From Xanthoparmelia taractica (Eukaryota > Ascomycota > Lecanoromycetes > Lecanorales > Parmeliaceae): DNA of 64,000 nucleotides. The stretch spans positions 22,264 through 86,263 of the forward strand of contig JANQBS010000173.1 of the NCBI GenBank assembly GCA_033085395.1, read 5' to 3'. Below are positions 46,256-58,905 of this stretch, piece by piece. The notes under the pieces are model-generated. The model was not told the DNA's origin, did not search any database, and saw only the letters and a list, made by a program, of their open reading frames with translations. Made by a program: the position numbers and the translations under genes. The first letter of the stretch is position 1; every line of letters begins with the position of its first letter.

Positions 46256-48731
46256 CACGTATCTGTCCAGCAACGCATACACGACCCATTAAGGACGATA
46301 GCCTCCTAAGCTCAATAGCCGGTATACTTATCATTGTATGGCTGGCTACCAACCGGGCTGGATTTGGATTTTAGTCGCTCCCATCGTGAGCGGCATGTCT
46401 ACTCTAAGCAATGCTTATGGTAAAACACGCTGTCCTTTGTTACAGATCCAAGAAGAGCATATGCATGATGCGAATAATTCTGGGAAATGATATGACGGGG
46501 ACTGGTTTCTTCTCAATCTGATCCGCAGGGACGGACACAGTCGGGACTGACGGGTATTCCATACGAACAACGTAAGCGCTTCGCGTTGCCGACCATGCTA
46601 CCGAGTGTGGTGATACTATACACTAAACCCTCATCTAGATTAATAGATGAAGCACAGTCTCAGATAAGGGTCGTAATGGGAAATTCGACGACTATTGGGT
46701 AAGTTTTTCTGGTTCCCGAATCCAACCGTTGAAGATACGGTCAAAACTTGCATGAAAGGATTAGAAAAGTGGGTCAAACGCCGCTCATCACAAATGTTGT
46801 CGTGCTATAATGCATCACAAAATCCGAGCCTCAAAGTGTCGGAAAAAGGCAGTGATGTGAATTCTCCCATGTTCATCTTCCGGCCCGCGGTCTGGACTCT
46901 GTTCCATCCGCACATGCAATCTCCTCCAAGCTAGTAAGATTCTTGTCTTTCCTAAAAAATTGCTCGGAAAACAGCCGTAGTTTGCTAGTGCATGTCGAAG
47001 CGGATTACTGGCGCACATAACCAAGTGAATCAGTAAATCTATCTCCGAGCAAGGGAGGAAGGCCTGATTCGAGAGAGTAATGGGTCCGCAGAGCGACCAG
47101 ATAAAGGTTCCACTACGGGATGGAAACCCCAAGGGTATTCTCCAGCCAAAAAAAAAACGGTGCCCGGTGCCATGGGAAGCATGTTTGCTGGAAGTGCAAA
47201 TACCATTCTAAATCAGCCCCACGTCTGATTATAGCAACAGAAGAATAGGTAACAGAGAACGGGCTCAACTGGCGAACTTAGGCTAAACATAACTTCCAAA
47301 GACGGACATCGAACCAGACCGAGCAAGTTCGATAAGCACGAGCCGGACAGTTGGATCGCTACAGTAAGCACAAGCCTACGGGGAGATTTGCAAGGGCAGG
47401 ACGAGGCTGGCTGGCTAGTTGGACGGAGCTGAGCTGCACGAACGCCATTGCCCGGCTCAACTTGCATGCCAATAGGAATTCAGATGTTCATGCCATCAGT
47501 TTTCGTTTGTTGCCAATTAGTCTATGTGCAGGTACGAGTCAAAATCTGTGAAATCGATCGCTGCAGTTCATGGCTACGTTGTATTGCCCCTGTTGCGCTA
47601 TACAGAATCAAAGCGCTATGATTAGGGCTAAGTCGCAAGCGTGCATGTAGTAGTCAGCCACGCGAGTCCACAGCTGTAAGCATTTGCGCGCTGAAATTCT
47701 TTGAACCGCCACCATACTGGCCCTACTGGACTTCATTGGCCCGCTGCGCTGCTGACACCTTACGTTTTGCTCTACAGGAAGAGCATGTGCATAACATCTA
47801 ATGTTGGTACGTGAGACTTGTTGGAGACCAGCTGATGATGCTCAATCGGCTAGAGACGTGCAATCATCGTAAGGACACATGCATTCTAACTCGATCATTC
47901 CGTGGATGCTGGGCTCATCAGATTGTTGCCTGAGAAGCACCATGCATGCTGCGGGACTATAATCAACAACGCTATTTGGAATGTCTCATCTCCCTCCCTT
48001 CCAAGCTGCCACAGCCACTCAGGCTAATTCTATCTCTCTTCTTGCCACTCCGCTATACCGATATCGATGCACTTGGCATTATTCTGATCTTTCCTATGCA
48101 ATATCCGTGACACTGAGCCTCTTTGCTGTACAAGCTGACTCACAATGTACATCATGGATACTTCCCACGTTGAGTACCACAAGCTGGGAAAGTTGTGCCT
48201 AATCACCAGCGAAGATGTAACAAGCAGATTAAACAGTGGTTCATACATTAACACGGCAATGATGATGATCCATTATTCAGCACAGTAGATGGCGAGAGTG
48301 GCTGTAATATCCTTGAAAAAGTCTGCCATTGTGGAAGAGATCAATATGAGGGCATTGATTAAGCTTTTCATGGACCAGAAACTCCGATGGCAACAGTACA
48401 GCGATCTTGAGTCGAGCAAGAGCTCAACGTGAAGGTTTAAGAATGATGATTGTAATCACACGATTTTAGATGACGATTGTAGATGATGGATAGTCAAAGA
48501 ACCAGTGAGTCTCACGTCTTCTTCCTCATGATCAATGAAGTCGAGACGAGGGGCCATGTGTTGGGCAGGAGTTTGGGAAGGCAGCCTCTCCAGTAGATGT
48601 ACCACGAATACACCGGAACAACTCAACGTTGCGATGAAGTCGTGTTGATTTAGAGAATCCTATCCTCTACTCTTTGGCCGGAGCATGGCAAAATCATTCG
48701 AAGATATCTTCAACCCTTCCACAGCTCCATC
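46256..48731. other. gene-poor stretch downstream of the transposon
   Basis: The right target-site copy CACGTATC is at 46256-46263. Otherwise only short frames without known domains were found (for example 46695-46934 plus and 46815-47132 minus). An A-run of ten lies at about 47147-47156. Confidence 0.4.
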
Positions 48732-49382
48732 TTAAACAGAGGTCACCCCTTCCCTCTTCTTAATCTCTCTCACCTCCCTACCATCGAAAAACCACTCCGC
48801 CACATAGACCAACGCGTCGAATGCACTGACCGCGACGGTGAAACTCACCGCTCCGCAAAAGACGATAATGTCACCCGCGCCCGCCCACTTGCTCGCCTCC
48901 TGATGATAAGTCCTGTTGAGATACTGCGCCAAGTCTCTGAGCTGCGAGGTGCTTGATACGACCCAGCGGTATATCTTCCCGCCCGTTTCTTGGAAAAAGA
49001 GGACAATATGATCGATGCCCCTGAGGGTATGAACTGCGGTGGCGTCGAGGAGGTGGAGAAGGCGCCGAAGGACAGGGTCGTTCTTTCGGTCCGCACCTGG
49101 TTGTGAGGCTTCCAAGCTCAAAGGGGTCACATGAATTGGGCGGAGTATTCTTTTTCCTGTGGATTCGGCGACGGACCGATAAGTCTGGATAATGAACGGC
49201 CCAAGTGGCAGAGATTCTTGGATGAAGTGTGAGAGGCGCTTGACGGAAGGGTATGTGGCGAGATGCTGAGGTGAAGCCAGAGTCAGCTTAATCTCCAAAA
49301 TGTCGCTCAGAGGCTGCAATGGCAAGAATTTCTGACCGATCGTGAGGGGATACCCACTCCTAGAAACAAAGAGCCACCCCAT
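48732..49382 (-). CDS. Hypothetical protein with C-terminal membrane segment
   Basis: A continuous frame of 216 codons starts MGWLFVSRSGYPLTIGQKF. Composition is ordinary for a real protein. Near the C-terminus is a hydrophobic stretch (DIIVFCGAVSFTVAVSAFDALVYVAEWFF) that could span a membrane once, followed by a basic tail EIKKREG. No family was recognised. The frame remains open upstream of the Met (GGDLAAPE) to a possible 3' splice site near 49413. A protein-like peptide (VPGFRVNVVPGLEAAIDIHPLD) lies further upstream at about 49495-49560 on the same strand, so one or more 5' exons may be missing from this call. I could not join them in phase. Confidence 0.5.
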   Translation of the reverse strand: MGWLFVSRSGYPLTIGQKFLPLQPLSDILEIKLTLASPQHLATYPSVKRLSHFIQESLPLGPFIIQTYRSVAESTGKRILRPIHVTPLSLEASQPGADRKNDPVLRRLLHLLDATAVHTLRGIDHIVLFFQETGGKIYRWVVSSTSQLRDLAQYLNRTYHQEASKWAGAGDIIVFCGAVSFTVAVSAFDALVYVAEWFFDGREVREIKKREGVTSV

Positions 49383-50632
49383 TTCGGGCGCGGCCAGGTC
49401 TCCTCCATTGCTTCCTCAGAGGAACTCAAGTTTGGCTACACAAGCAGTAATCAGTCACCAGTTTCTACACACCAAAGAATCGATACAGACATCAAGGGGA
49501 TGGATATCGATCGCGGCTTCGAGCCCAGGCACAACATTGACCCTGAACCCTGGCACATTTGGTACCGTCACAGGTGTCTCTCAACCCGTCAGCATAATCA
49601 TCAGGTGACCAAGCTTCATTTTGGACGCACCATACTCGTCGGCATCGGTATCACGGCTGGCATTGATGTCGTTCCAGGCGTCATCGCGGGCCCCATGGAT
49701 GGCCAAAAGGTCCCGGACTCCGGCATCGCCCTTGCTCTTATGTCCCGGCCTGTCCCTTCACTGAGTGTTTCGTCGCTGCTGTTGTTGTTTTGCTGAAAGG
49801 ATCCCTCGTTGCCTCCACGGCCATCAGACCCGCCGTTGGCCGCCATACTTCTCGAGCAGTGCAGACAACGCTCTCTGGATTTCGAGAATCAGTATGACGG
49901 ACAAGGCGTGGTATGCAAACCTCGAGACGTCAATGGACATGTCAGTGACTCCAAGGGTATCGACAAGGGTAAAAGAGTCAAAGGGGAGTCAAAGGAGAAA
50001 GACGACTGACTGCAGAGAGCAAAATTCGCCTAGCTGGGCACGTTGTTTGACGGCTTTTTTGTAAGGCGTGAACATCTCCAAGTGGATCAGACCGGAGGTA
50101 GAGCGCTGTTGAGCATCGGTGGTGGGCGCAAGGTCGATAAGAGAAGGTCAAAGTGGAAAATGCTGAAGGGGGGGGAGGGGGGGGATACAGTCCTACGCCA
50201 ACCGATACCATCACATGCAGGAGTATCATGTTTAGGGCAAGTAAAGCCTAGACGGACAAGCCCTCAGCCAAAAGATGAAGTTGCAGCTGAGCGCTATGCA
50301 CTAGTACTGGTGAGGGGTAGGCACGCGGCATGAGATATCGACGCCTAGCATTTCCTCTAGACCATTGGCTCGGATGCCTTTCGTTGAGTACGGCAGCCCA
50401 TGATAAGCGAGTACCTGTCTGTGGAGGGCGAGTGGTCTGACAATGCATGCATAACGTCGAGCAGAGACGTCTGGTGCCGTGGTTGGCGAGGAATGCTGAT
50501 CTGGCTAGTGCCCTACACATTCAAGCGGGTATCTCGCGTCGGATATCGTGGCATCGGTTCCCCAATCAAATGGGGTTCTGGCCTCCAAGCCAATTCGCAG
50601 CTGGATTGCATTCGATGGATAATATGCTCTAT
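49383..50632. other. intergenic or 5' exon region
   Basis: It may contain 5' exons of the hypothetical gene to the left. Otherwise no recognisable gene was seen. A G-rich run (GGGGGGGAGGGGGGG) lies at about 50168-50183. Confidence 0.3.
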
Positions 50633-52160
50633 CTACTTCGTTCTCTTGTAGATCTTATTAAGGAAACCCTCAAAAATACCCCTTTTCAGCCCTTCACTCT
50701 CATCAATCGCATAGATAGCCTCTTTGATCTGACACACTTTCTCATCTTCATACTTGCGGTAAACGCTTTCCAAATCCATCTCATGATAAACCTCCTTGAC
50801 TTTGGCTTCTGCTGATTTATTCTTCTTGCCGTAATTGTCTTCGAGAACCTTTCGCTGCTGCGGGCTCGCGCGCTTGAGAGCTTCATTGATGAGCCACGAG
50901 CATTTATTATCCTGAATATCAGTGCCGATTTTACCTATGATCTCTGGGACGCCAAAGCCGTCCAAATAGTCGTCCTGAACTTGGAAATATTCTCCTGTGA
51001 GTAGGAGGATCTTCTCCGCCTGCTGAAGGTTCTTGGGCGTGGCAAGGTCCAGTTGGTACAGCGAAAGAGTGGCTGGAAGGAAGAAGCTGTAGTACGAGGT
51101 CTTGAAGTTGACGATGAAACGGTACTTCTCGAAGCTAAATTGGTCGAAGTTAAGCTTTGCCTCTGGTGCAGTAAGTAAGTCGGCTAGCTGACCAATCTTG
51201 AGCCCGGTCAGCTCTTGAACTCGATGACGATGGAAGGTGTCCAAACCTCGGTCTTAAACATGATTTCGTGGAAAAGTTCCAGAATGTTTAAGTAGCTCTT
51301 TTCGCCCGCGAAATATTTTCGGAGGAGGATGAATATGGAGGACACGAGCATGAAAGCATCATTCATGGCGTTCATTCCCACGTTAGGCATCAGGTACCAG
51401 CATGTGTTTCCACGCCGCGTCTGCGAAGAATCCATGATATCGTCCGCGACGAGAAGGGCAGCTTGAAGGAGCTCCGTGCACCATCCGAGGATCCCTGACC
51501 GAAAGTATTCTTCATCCGTCAGGGGTCGCCCCAATAGGTCCGATGTGGTATCTAAAACAGACTTCCCTCGATTCGCTTTACCGCCCATCACGTTGTGCTT
51601 TAGCGACTGTAGCAAGTAGCATTAGTCAAGGCTTTTAGTAGATAGAATGAGCCACCAACATTGCGATACCAATCCAAGGTGTCTTTGGGAACACCATACT
51701 CCGTGGCATGATCGACAAGGTCGTCCATCAGGATAGGGAATATTTTATCAAAGTCCCTAATGGCAATTTGCTTCTTGCCATTTATGCCGGCGTTCTCTCC
51801 CTTGGTTTCTTCGGCCAGGTAGGGCAGACACGAGGCTGTCACTCGCTTCATGATGAGTGACACATTACCGAAAATTGGAAGTCGGTCCACGAAGCTTGTA
51901 GAATGTTCCACGGTCTTCAAGAACCCGAAGGTAGCAAGGATAGTAACGGTGTCCTTCATCCCACGAAAGGATGTGTACTTTTCTGCATCCGCGAGTATCT
52001 CCATTGGCTTTGGCAACACGGATTCAGGGCTCCTGAGCGAAGGGTAGCGGCGAAGCGTCCATGTCCGGCTCTTGGGATTCTCGTTGGAGACATTTGCGAA
52101 TTTTGAGACAATATATGACAGATCAGTGCTGAAAGACCCGATATTCCAAGGACTTATCAT
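50633..52160 (-). CDS. Farnesyl diphosphate synthase-like prenyltransferase
   Basis: Exons 51660-52160, 51247-51606 and 50633-51211 give 480 codons if a 35-bp intron (51212-51246) is accepted. The polyprenyl-synthase signatures are present: GGKANRGKSVLD, the first Asp-rich motif LLVADDIMDSSQTRRG (about residue 220), GQLADLLTAPE, FKTSYYSFFLPATLSL and the second motif YFQVQDDYLDGFG (about residue 365). FPP synthases condense DMAPP and IPP to C15 farnesyl-PP for sterols and terpenoids. The ~90-residue N-terminal extension (SWNIGSF... to PYLAEE) before FDKIFPILMDDLVDHA is longer than in housekeeping enzymes and suggests a paralogue, perhaps tied to secondary metabolism. The first intron uses a weak GTTGGT donor. 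If the 35-bp intron is not spliced, the frame breaks after FKTE. No terpene cyclase is nearby. Confidence 0.82.
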
Positions 52161-54050
52161 GGCGGCTAACTTGATCCACGAACCTCAGAGCCACAACTGA
52201 CACTCAGAGTGTACAGATGCTGAAGTCGGGCAATGGAAGTTGGTATACTGGGAGGACAAAAAAGCGTCGTACCTATTAAAGGATTTTTTTTACATGGTCG
52301 AGATCTATGCCGGGGTTCGTAGATGACAAGCAATTACGCGATCGTATTGGCCGTATCGATAATTACATATCTCCTGCCTTTCAACTCTCAACAGACCAAG
52401 CGAGGGTAGGGTTTAGTATAGATAGCTGATAATTTCTTCCACAAATGAGGAATTCGACGTGCATCATACTCGAGCGAAGAGAGGAAATCCTAGGTTAGGG
52501 AACCTTCACCACAGCTAGGACTTCTGGGACACGGATTGCTGAAAAGAGCATATCCTTGCAATGCAGGTGAACGGCAAGCCGGACCGTATACCTCCTCTAC
52601 AATTAGCTTCGCAGTAAGAGGCGCACCTTACTGTGGGCTATCTGCATGGCTTCTGATCTGGCCAATTTACAATAGAATGGGTGCTCGGCGATGCTCTGGA
52701 TGAAGAAGGAACCCCGGGATCGGGTGGTGGATCTCTGCGCATATAGCGCAGGAGATAATTGTCAGCACAGGAAAGTCAGGGATATCTAGAGCCGGGAAAA
52801 GTGATCCGAAGGGTAGCTCGAAGAATATCAAACATTGGGGAGTGGGGGCTTCGGAGTCCAGGGTTTATGTGCATTCGAAGTCAGTGGATGTTGGACTAGG
52901 TGGCTGGGGACAAAGTTGCGATAGTATTATTGGGATTTGATGTGATCTCGCGTCCTTATGCTTTGATGTAGGCGAGGTCATCTCCAAGTGCAGGACAGAG
53001 TCCCGTTTTTGATCTTGTCTTACCGACCGGACAGCATGCAAGTCCGCCACGGTGTTGTTCTGCATCTCTGCAGCGAGCGTACTCTTGCCTGGTTCCATGC
53101 AAAATTATCCGAGCGCCGTCGTCGGTTAGACCGATCATCTTGAAGATGACTGGAGATCTTCTATAAGTTGAAGAAGCTGTGGTGAAGTAGCAGTAGGATA
53201 GGCTACAACTAGCGAGGCAAAGTTTTTTTGCCAAAGGCGGGAAAGAATAGCGAGATATGTAGATTATCAAGCGTGACGCTAATAGTGAGAGTGGACAATG
53301 CGATTGTTATTGGATCGCACTACAGCAGGGAAAGGGAAGACCTGATGTTCCAACATGACACGCAACGGACAGGCCCTCAAATGGGGCTTTTACATTCAGC
53401 TGGACGCTTCAAATGAGGCGCCTGCCAGGAATGCAGCAAAGAGCCAGATTGTCCCAAGGGAATGTCCGGTCTTGGGGCGCGCCTCTTGCATCCTAAGTAA
53501 GCACCTCGCAGTGGGAGATGATTGGGTCAAAGACTGTTTCGAAAAGCAAATCGGTCTAGGTGCTCTGAGATGTGTCAGCCTCATCGATTGCTGCCGGTAG
53601 CGATTACCCACCGGCTTGTGGTATTGCGCCAATCATCGATTATTGTAAGCAGGTTTCTAGCTCTTGCGGCGTCGTGATTTAGATGCAAGCCAGGCATTGT
53701 CCAATGGCAATTTCAAGGAGGTTTCCGAAATTATCAGCCCCATCTGCATGCACGCAAAGCCTCGCCAAGTTCTCGAGCAGTTTCGCCTTCTGCCTTTTCA
53801 AGACTCTTTCTCGCTCGAGACTGTGGAGCTAGTCTCCATTTGCTTCTATCTTGATCACATCACGTACGTCTAAGGTGCGAAACGAGTTGGAGAACAAAAT
53901 TGTTCATACTCCGAATGATAGGCGTGTTGTCTGGGCCCGTAAAGCACAGGTGACGGTGTTCAGCTGAGTTGTCCTTCACGTAAGATAAAGAATTGGTTAG
54001 GCTTCTCGGGCGAGACCGACGGCCTAAGCGAGGACAATGATCTTGATAGC
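52161..54050. other. intergenic stretch without a recognised gene
   Basis: Short frames only; no known domain on either strand. Confidence 0.35.
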
Positions 54051-54089
54051 CCTATACTGGAATAGAACTAGCGTATGAATCTTCCATAA

Positions 54090-55090
54090 CAATGAAGGAA
54101 TTGGTATTGTCTTTAATAATTATAATAATACTATTAGAATATTAAAGAATTTAAAGATTTCTTATCAATCTTTATAAAATTCGCGAAGTTTTTTAAAGAA
54201 CTATTACGGTTTTAGTCTAAGTCGTACGTCTTAGTTTTACGACTTAGCTCTACACTAACGTCTCGCTTCTCCGTACTTAGCTGGCGCACACCACACTCAT
54301 TATTGATTATATTAGTAGTTGATCCTTAACAGAAGCGCTTAAAAAAGTCTTCTCCAAAGTAATATTAATTCACACCGACTTTGATATTCGAAGAGTAGAT
54401 AATAAAACCGTAATAATCTACGTTTAATTTCTAAACTTCTAGTAGAAAAATAAAAGAAAAAAATCTTAAATCTTAAAGACTATTAATCTAACTCGAAGAA
54501 GTAAGTAATATCTACATTTAAAAAATAGTTTTTATATTTAGAAAGAAAAATCGCTTCTTTAAACTAGATTAATAATATAAAGAAAATTATTTCTTAGTAA
54601 GAAAAATACTCTAAAATTTCTTAATTATAAATTTTTAATTAAAATAAAGTTTATCTTATTTATTTCTAAGTATCTTTAATAAACTATATAGATTAATAGT
54701 AATTTTAAAATTTTAAAAACTAGATGTTATTATAATTCTAATATAAGAAAGTTTTCTATTAACGTTTTTCTAATTAAAAAAACGATAAGAAAACTAGAAT
54801 ACTTTAATAATAGCGTAAAACTATAGTAATTATTTATTCTTCGAACTCTCTATAGAAATATATTATATTTATATACTTATCTATACTTATACTTAGTAAG
54901 TCTTCGTTAACGTTATCTTTTAAAAATAATTAATTCTATAAACGTATAATTAATTATAACAAGTCTTAGGCTCTTAGCGCTAGCTTCTTCGTACTTAGAT
55001 AACTTATATATACTTAGATAAATTAATAATTTATTTACTATACTTACTGTTAATTATATTGATAATAATTCTTAATAAATAATTCCTAGG
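54090..55090. repeat. AT-rich relic, probable RIP-degraded repeat
   Basis: About 1 kb is dominated by A/T with stops in every frame and a sharp change of composition at both edges. It resembles the interior of the degraded hAT copy. No terminal repeats or recognisable protein remnants were found, so the element type is unknown. Confidence 0.5.
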
Positions 55091-55892
55091 CCTATACGTG
55101 AATTTCCTCTGCTGTTCATGTACTAAGCGAACTGTATCTACCATTACTAGATCCTCTATGAATCTCTCTTCAAAGTCCGCCCGATTCCATACATGCTCTT
55201 CGCCCATGCGCAATTGAACGAAGGAATCAATATGTTAGCGAGAGATATTGATGTCACCAGCAACAACGACATCCTATCCTCTGTCCTCATCTCCAAATTT
55301 CATCCCGTAGTAGAGAATAAAAGATGCCTTTCCTATAATGTCTATCTCCCACCACTTTTGAAGTAGCAGGATCACGGTAGTCGTTTGTAGTTGTTCTTCA
55401 CAATTTGGACAAGCTTGCATGAAGTTCAGGAGCAACAAATCTTCTCACGTCAAGATCACTCAGTGGTGCGCCGTACCTCGGATGAAAAATAAAGAGTACT
55501 ACGTGGTGATTCGCGGCTCTTCCTTACTATTCCAACCATCTCCTCGTCCTGGTAGGTACTCCACAGGCAATGACACCAATACATCTTAGAGTTAACATAT
55601 TTCTGAACTTTCTGCTTCACTTTTAGATCTTTTATCTTATCTTCCTCGCTCTTCGGTGCTTCCTATTTAGAACACCCCCCCTTGACCCACCAACTTAGTC
55701 CCAAATGTGGCCCCCAGAGCTCCAACCAATGATCGTCGGCTATTCCCAATACGGAAGTTACTGACTCTCAGCCAGTTATAAGGCAGCTTCACAGACACAT
55801 CTAAGCACAGTAGGCAGTTAAATGACTCGATATCCCCGAAAACAAAGCGAGAGTGGCCTATGATGAAAGTGAGAGAGTGATGGCGAGCCATC
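55091..55892. other. intergenic stretch without a recognised gene
   Basis: Short frames only. It includes the presumed 3' UTR of the multi-finger gene. Confidence 0.35.
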
Positions 55893-58800
55893 TCATGGAG
55901 CTTGAGGGCTCGACTTCTTTGACTGCAGATTTGATGAGCCAGTCGAGGCAGAGGCCTTGCGTCCCACCTTTCTGGTCAATTTTTCATAACCTAAAGACTG
56001 TCAGAAATCTGACAGCTCGAATGATGATGGGGACTCATACGTAGACCGCAATCGTTACATAGCGACTTCGGACCATTAGGCCCACGCCTCCATTGCGGTG
56101 ACTCAGCTCTGTTGCAACTGTGGCACCTATTGGGCGGTCCCACTTTCTCTCTCCTCTTCTTGCCATCAGCACCAGCGAAGCCACCAGAACCTTCAAACTT
56201 GGAAGGTGACGGAGAGTGCCTTCCATTTGACGCCTCCTCTAGCGTAGAGTATCCATGGACTCTCTTCAAGTGGTTGGATAAGTTCAGATGGCTTTGAAAG
56301 TTATGCTCCATATGGGCGCGCCTGCATCCCACAAATCTGCACAGGAAAGACTGAGCAGGGTCTTCGAGTTCGTCATAAGGAGCAGCAGTTGGATTCGGGG
56401 GGGTTTTCGGAGGAGATACAGTCGCTTTCCCGCGAGCGTTACCCCGAGGTTGGGCTATCGAACCTTTATCCATCTGATCATTCTTTCCGATCATCTGGTC
56501 AAATTGTTTTCGTATCCGCTGTCGCTCGGCGGCGCCTTTTGCATTAAGCGATCTTGGGTGGCAATCTGCGCAGAAGTGATCGATAACTTCAAGTCTCTCC
56601 TTTGGGGGCACATCACCGTGCTTGTCAAGATAGTAGTAACATTCGGTATGCTGCCAAGTGTCACACAGGTCGCAGTACACGGTGTTCCCATCATCCTCTT
56701 GAAATCCGCAGATGCACTTTATGATGTAGTCTTCAGCTTCATCACCACGCAAATGTGTAAAAGGACGCGCAAAAATTGAAGGCTCAATCGCCCGGACGCG
56801 GGTTCCCTCACGAGCCTTATATTGTGTCTCGGCAGCCCGTGTGGCAGGGTGCATGTCCTGCAACGCAATTAGCTTTCGGCCGAACGACTGTTCCCTAGCT
56901 TCGTACCTTGTACCAATGTTTCTGAACGCTTCCCTCGGTCCTATTAGGGAAGCTCTTCGAGACATCAGTCAGAATTTCCATGTGATGTCGTTCTGGTCTC
57001 ATCACCTTTGCGATCTCGCCCCAGCTATTCCCGGCGTCCCTCATGAGCTGCAGTCGCTGCTCCTCTGCCGGAGTCCACGGTGTATTGGTCCTACTCTTCC
57101 TAGGCGGCGGCATTGATGAAGACACCTCGTTGGCTTCCTCACCCTGCTGTCCATCATCGCTCGGCTCACCAAGGTTTGTTGATCCTCGAGAAACCTGAGT
57201 TGGGCTGACAAAGTTTTCTTTTTCATCCGGGTCCTTTTCAGTACCACCGGGCAGATCCACTAGCGCGGCAGCCAGTAGCTCAGCATTTCCTGATACTGAG
57301 CAAACCTCATCTGTGATAACGGAGCCCTCATCCGAATTTTCTCCAGTGCTGCAGGGCAAGGCCATCAACGCGATCTCTTCCATATGGCGTGCAATATGCT
57401 TTACGAACGCTCGGCGAGGCTTCCCGAGAACAACACAACAAAGGGGGCATTCTTCGGTTTCAACTGGTCTCAGGCGTGCCTGATATGCAGTATCCCTTGC
57501 TACATGGAGCTGTGGCCCGGTAAATACACGTTGATGCATCTTCTGAAGGTGTTGCTCCCAGTCTGAGGCACTGGCAAGTTTTTCTGAGCACTCTGGACAA
57601 TACCAAACCCCGTCATAACGATGTTCAGTGAACTCATGATCGGCCCATGCTGCCCGGTTAGTGAATTGGGCTAGCTCGTCCTTGCAGTCTGGAAACGTGC
57701 ATATGTAGGGTCGTAAGTCAGCAAACACATGCATCCTAAGGGGAGCATTAGCTTCGACACCTCTGTGATAGAATCAGATTGCCCAAACCTACTTCCAGTC
57801 TACACGATTCCTAACGTTTGTCACAATGCATCTACACAAAAAGCATTGGAAGAGTTTTCCAGCACCGACTTCAGAGGGTTCTCTAGGCACTCGCAGCGAC
57901 GCTCGTTCACCTTCGATGTTGCTTGATTGAAAGGAGCTATGGGATAGAGCGTACTCCGTCTGCGTTGGAACACTTGTGCCGATGCCAGAATCATAAAAAT
58001 CAGAGTATGGGCGAAAGAGGGAACCCGCTTTCGTGCTTTCTTCCGGAAATACTTCGGGGTTCTCCATCTTGGCCCGAACGTCTTTGTGCCTTTGCCAATT
58101 CGCTTCTCCGAGTCGCTCAACCAACTTGTCGTGCGCTTGTTTGAACTTCTCTCTAACCAATTTGACATATATCGTAGCCGGTCCAGACACAGAAAAAGGT
58201 ACACTTGTAAGGCATGAGCGCCGGTCCTGAGCAGTTTCAGCGCGGACAAGGTTCTGCTGCACGCTTGGTCCAAGCTCCAACAGGCACGTAGTAGCAAAGC
58301 CAATATCGTCGATTGTATCGTAGCTGCCGCTGTCCGACAAGCCTTCTCCTCCGGAGTCATACTCCTCGTTGTCTTCATGGCAATGCTGTGGTATCTCGTT
58401 GTGGTCTCTAGATACTATAAGCTTTCCTTGCTTGATGGCAGACTGAAGTTCTTTAATCTGCTTCGTTGGCTGGTGATTCGATGGTTTCGATTCTAGTTAG
58501 GGATGTGAGTAAAGCCTATTTGCAGCTCAACGACTTACTGCGCAGAAGAAGCTTCCCAATATAGCCAAGGCGCTCCAACACACTATCTCTCAGCTCATCA
58601 GACTGCCTCAGTGCTTTGTCAAGCTTTCCGACGCCAAAAGGTTCGCCCCACAGATAGAATCTTCCAAGGCATTCTCTCAAGACGTTTAAGCGTGACTTAG
58701 AGCTGCGTTGATCCCGTTGCTGATAACAAAAGTCTTGTAGTGCACGAAGACAAAGCTGATAAAGGCGACCCGCGAATTCTTGGTCAACTCCGTTACTAGC

Positions 58801-58905
58801 TGGAGCTCCCTCGTTTGTTAAAGGTCCAGAGGCGTGCGCATCGAGCCACTCTAGCATGTAATTATTACGGCCATCGCCCCCATCGCTCTTCGTAAGATCA
58901 CCCAT
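55893..58905 (-). CDS. Multi-domain chromatin/DNA-binding protein: C2H2 fingers, SANT, PHD, C2H2 and GATA-type finger
   Basis: Six exons join in phase: 58539-58905, 57793-58492, 57006-57735, 56907-56954, 56041-56857 and 55893-55990, giving exactly 920 codons (919 residues). The N-terminal ~120 residues (RLYQLCLRALQDF, CLGRFYLWGEPFGVG, LRDSVLERLGYIGKLL) form the helical region often found before fungal C2H2 fingers. C2H2-like fingers (YICTFPDC, WYCPEC..WEQHLQKMH, CPLC..HIARHME) span about residues 365-460. A SANT/Myb-like domain (PWTPAEEQRL..WGEIAK/SFPNRTEGSVQKHWY) lies at about 570-615, with the 48-bp exon 4 completing it. A PHD finger (CICGFQEDDGNTVYC..WQHTECYYY..HFCADC) is at about 660-715, one more C2H2 (CRFVGC..HLKRVH) at 789-812, and a GATA-type finger (CHSC, QWRRGP, CNDCGLRYEKL) at 861-895. 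It is probably a nuclear regulator reading histone tails and DNA. All domains keep their metal ligands. The combination is unusual; the target genes are unknown. Confidence 0.88.

Noticed and set aside
49500..49796. 98-codon plus-strand frame with a hydrophobic C-terminus
   Set aside because: The opposite strand gives an equally plausible peptide and neither has support; not called.
56288..56779. 163-codon plus-strand frame
   Set aside because: Lies antisense to the PHD and C2H2 exon of the multi-finger gene.
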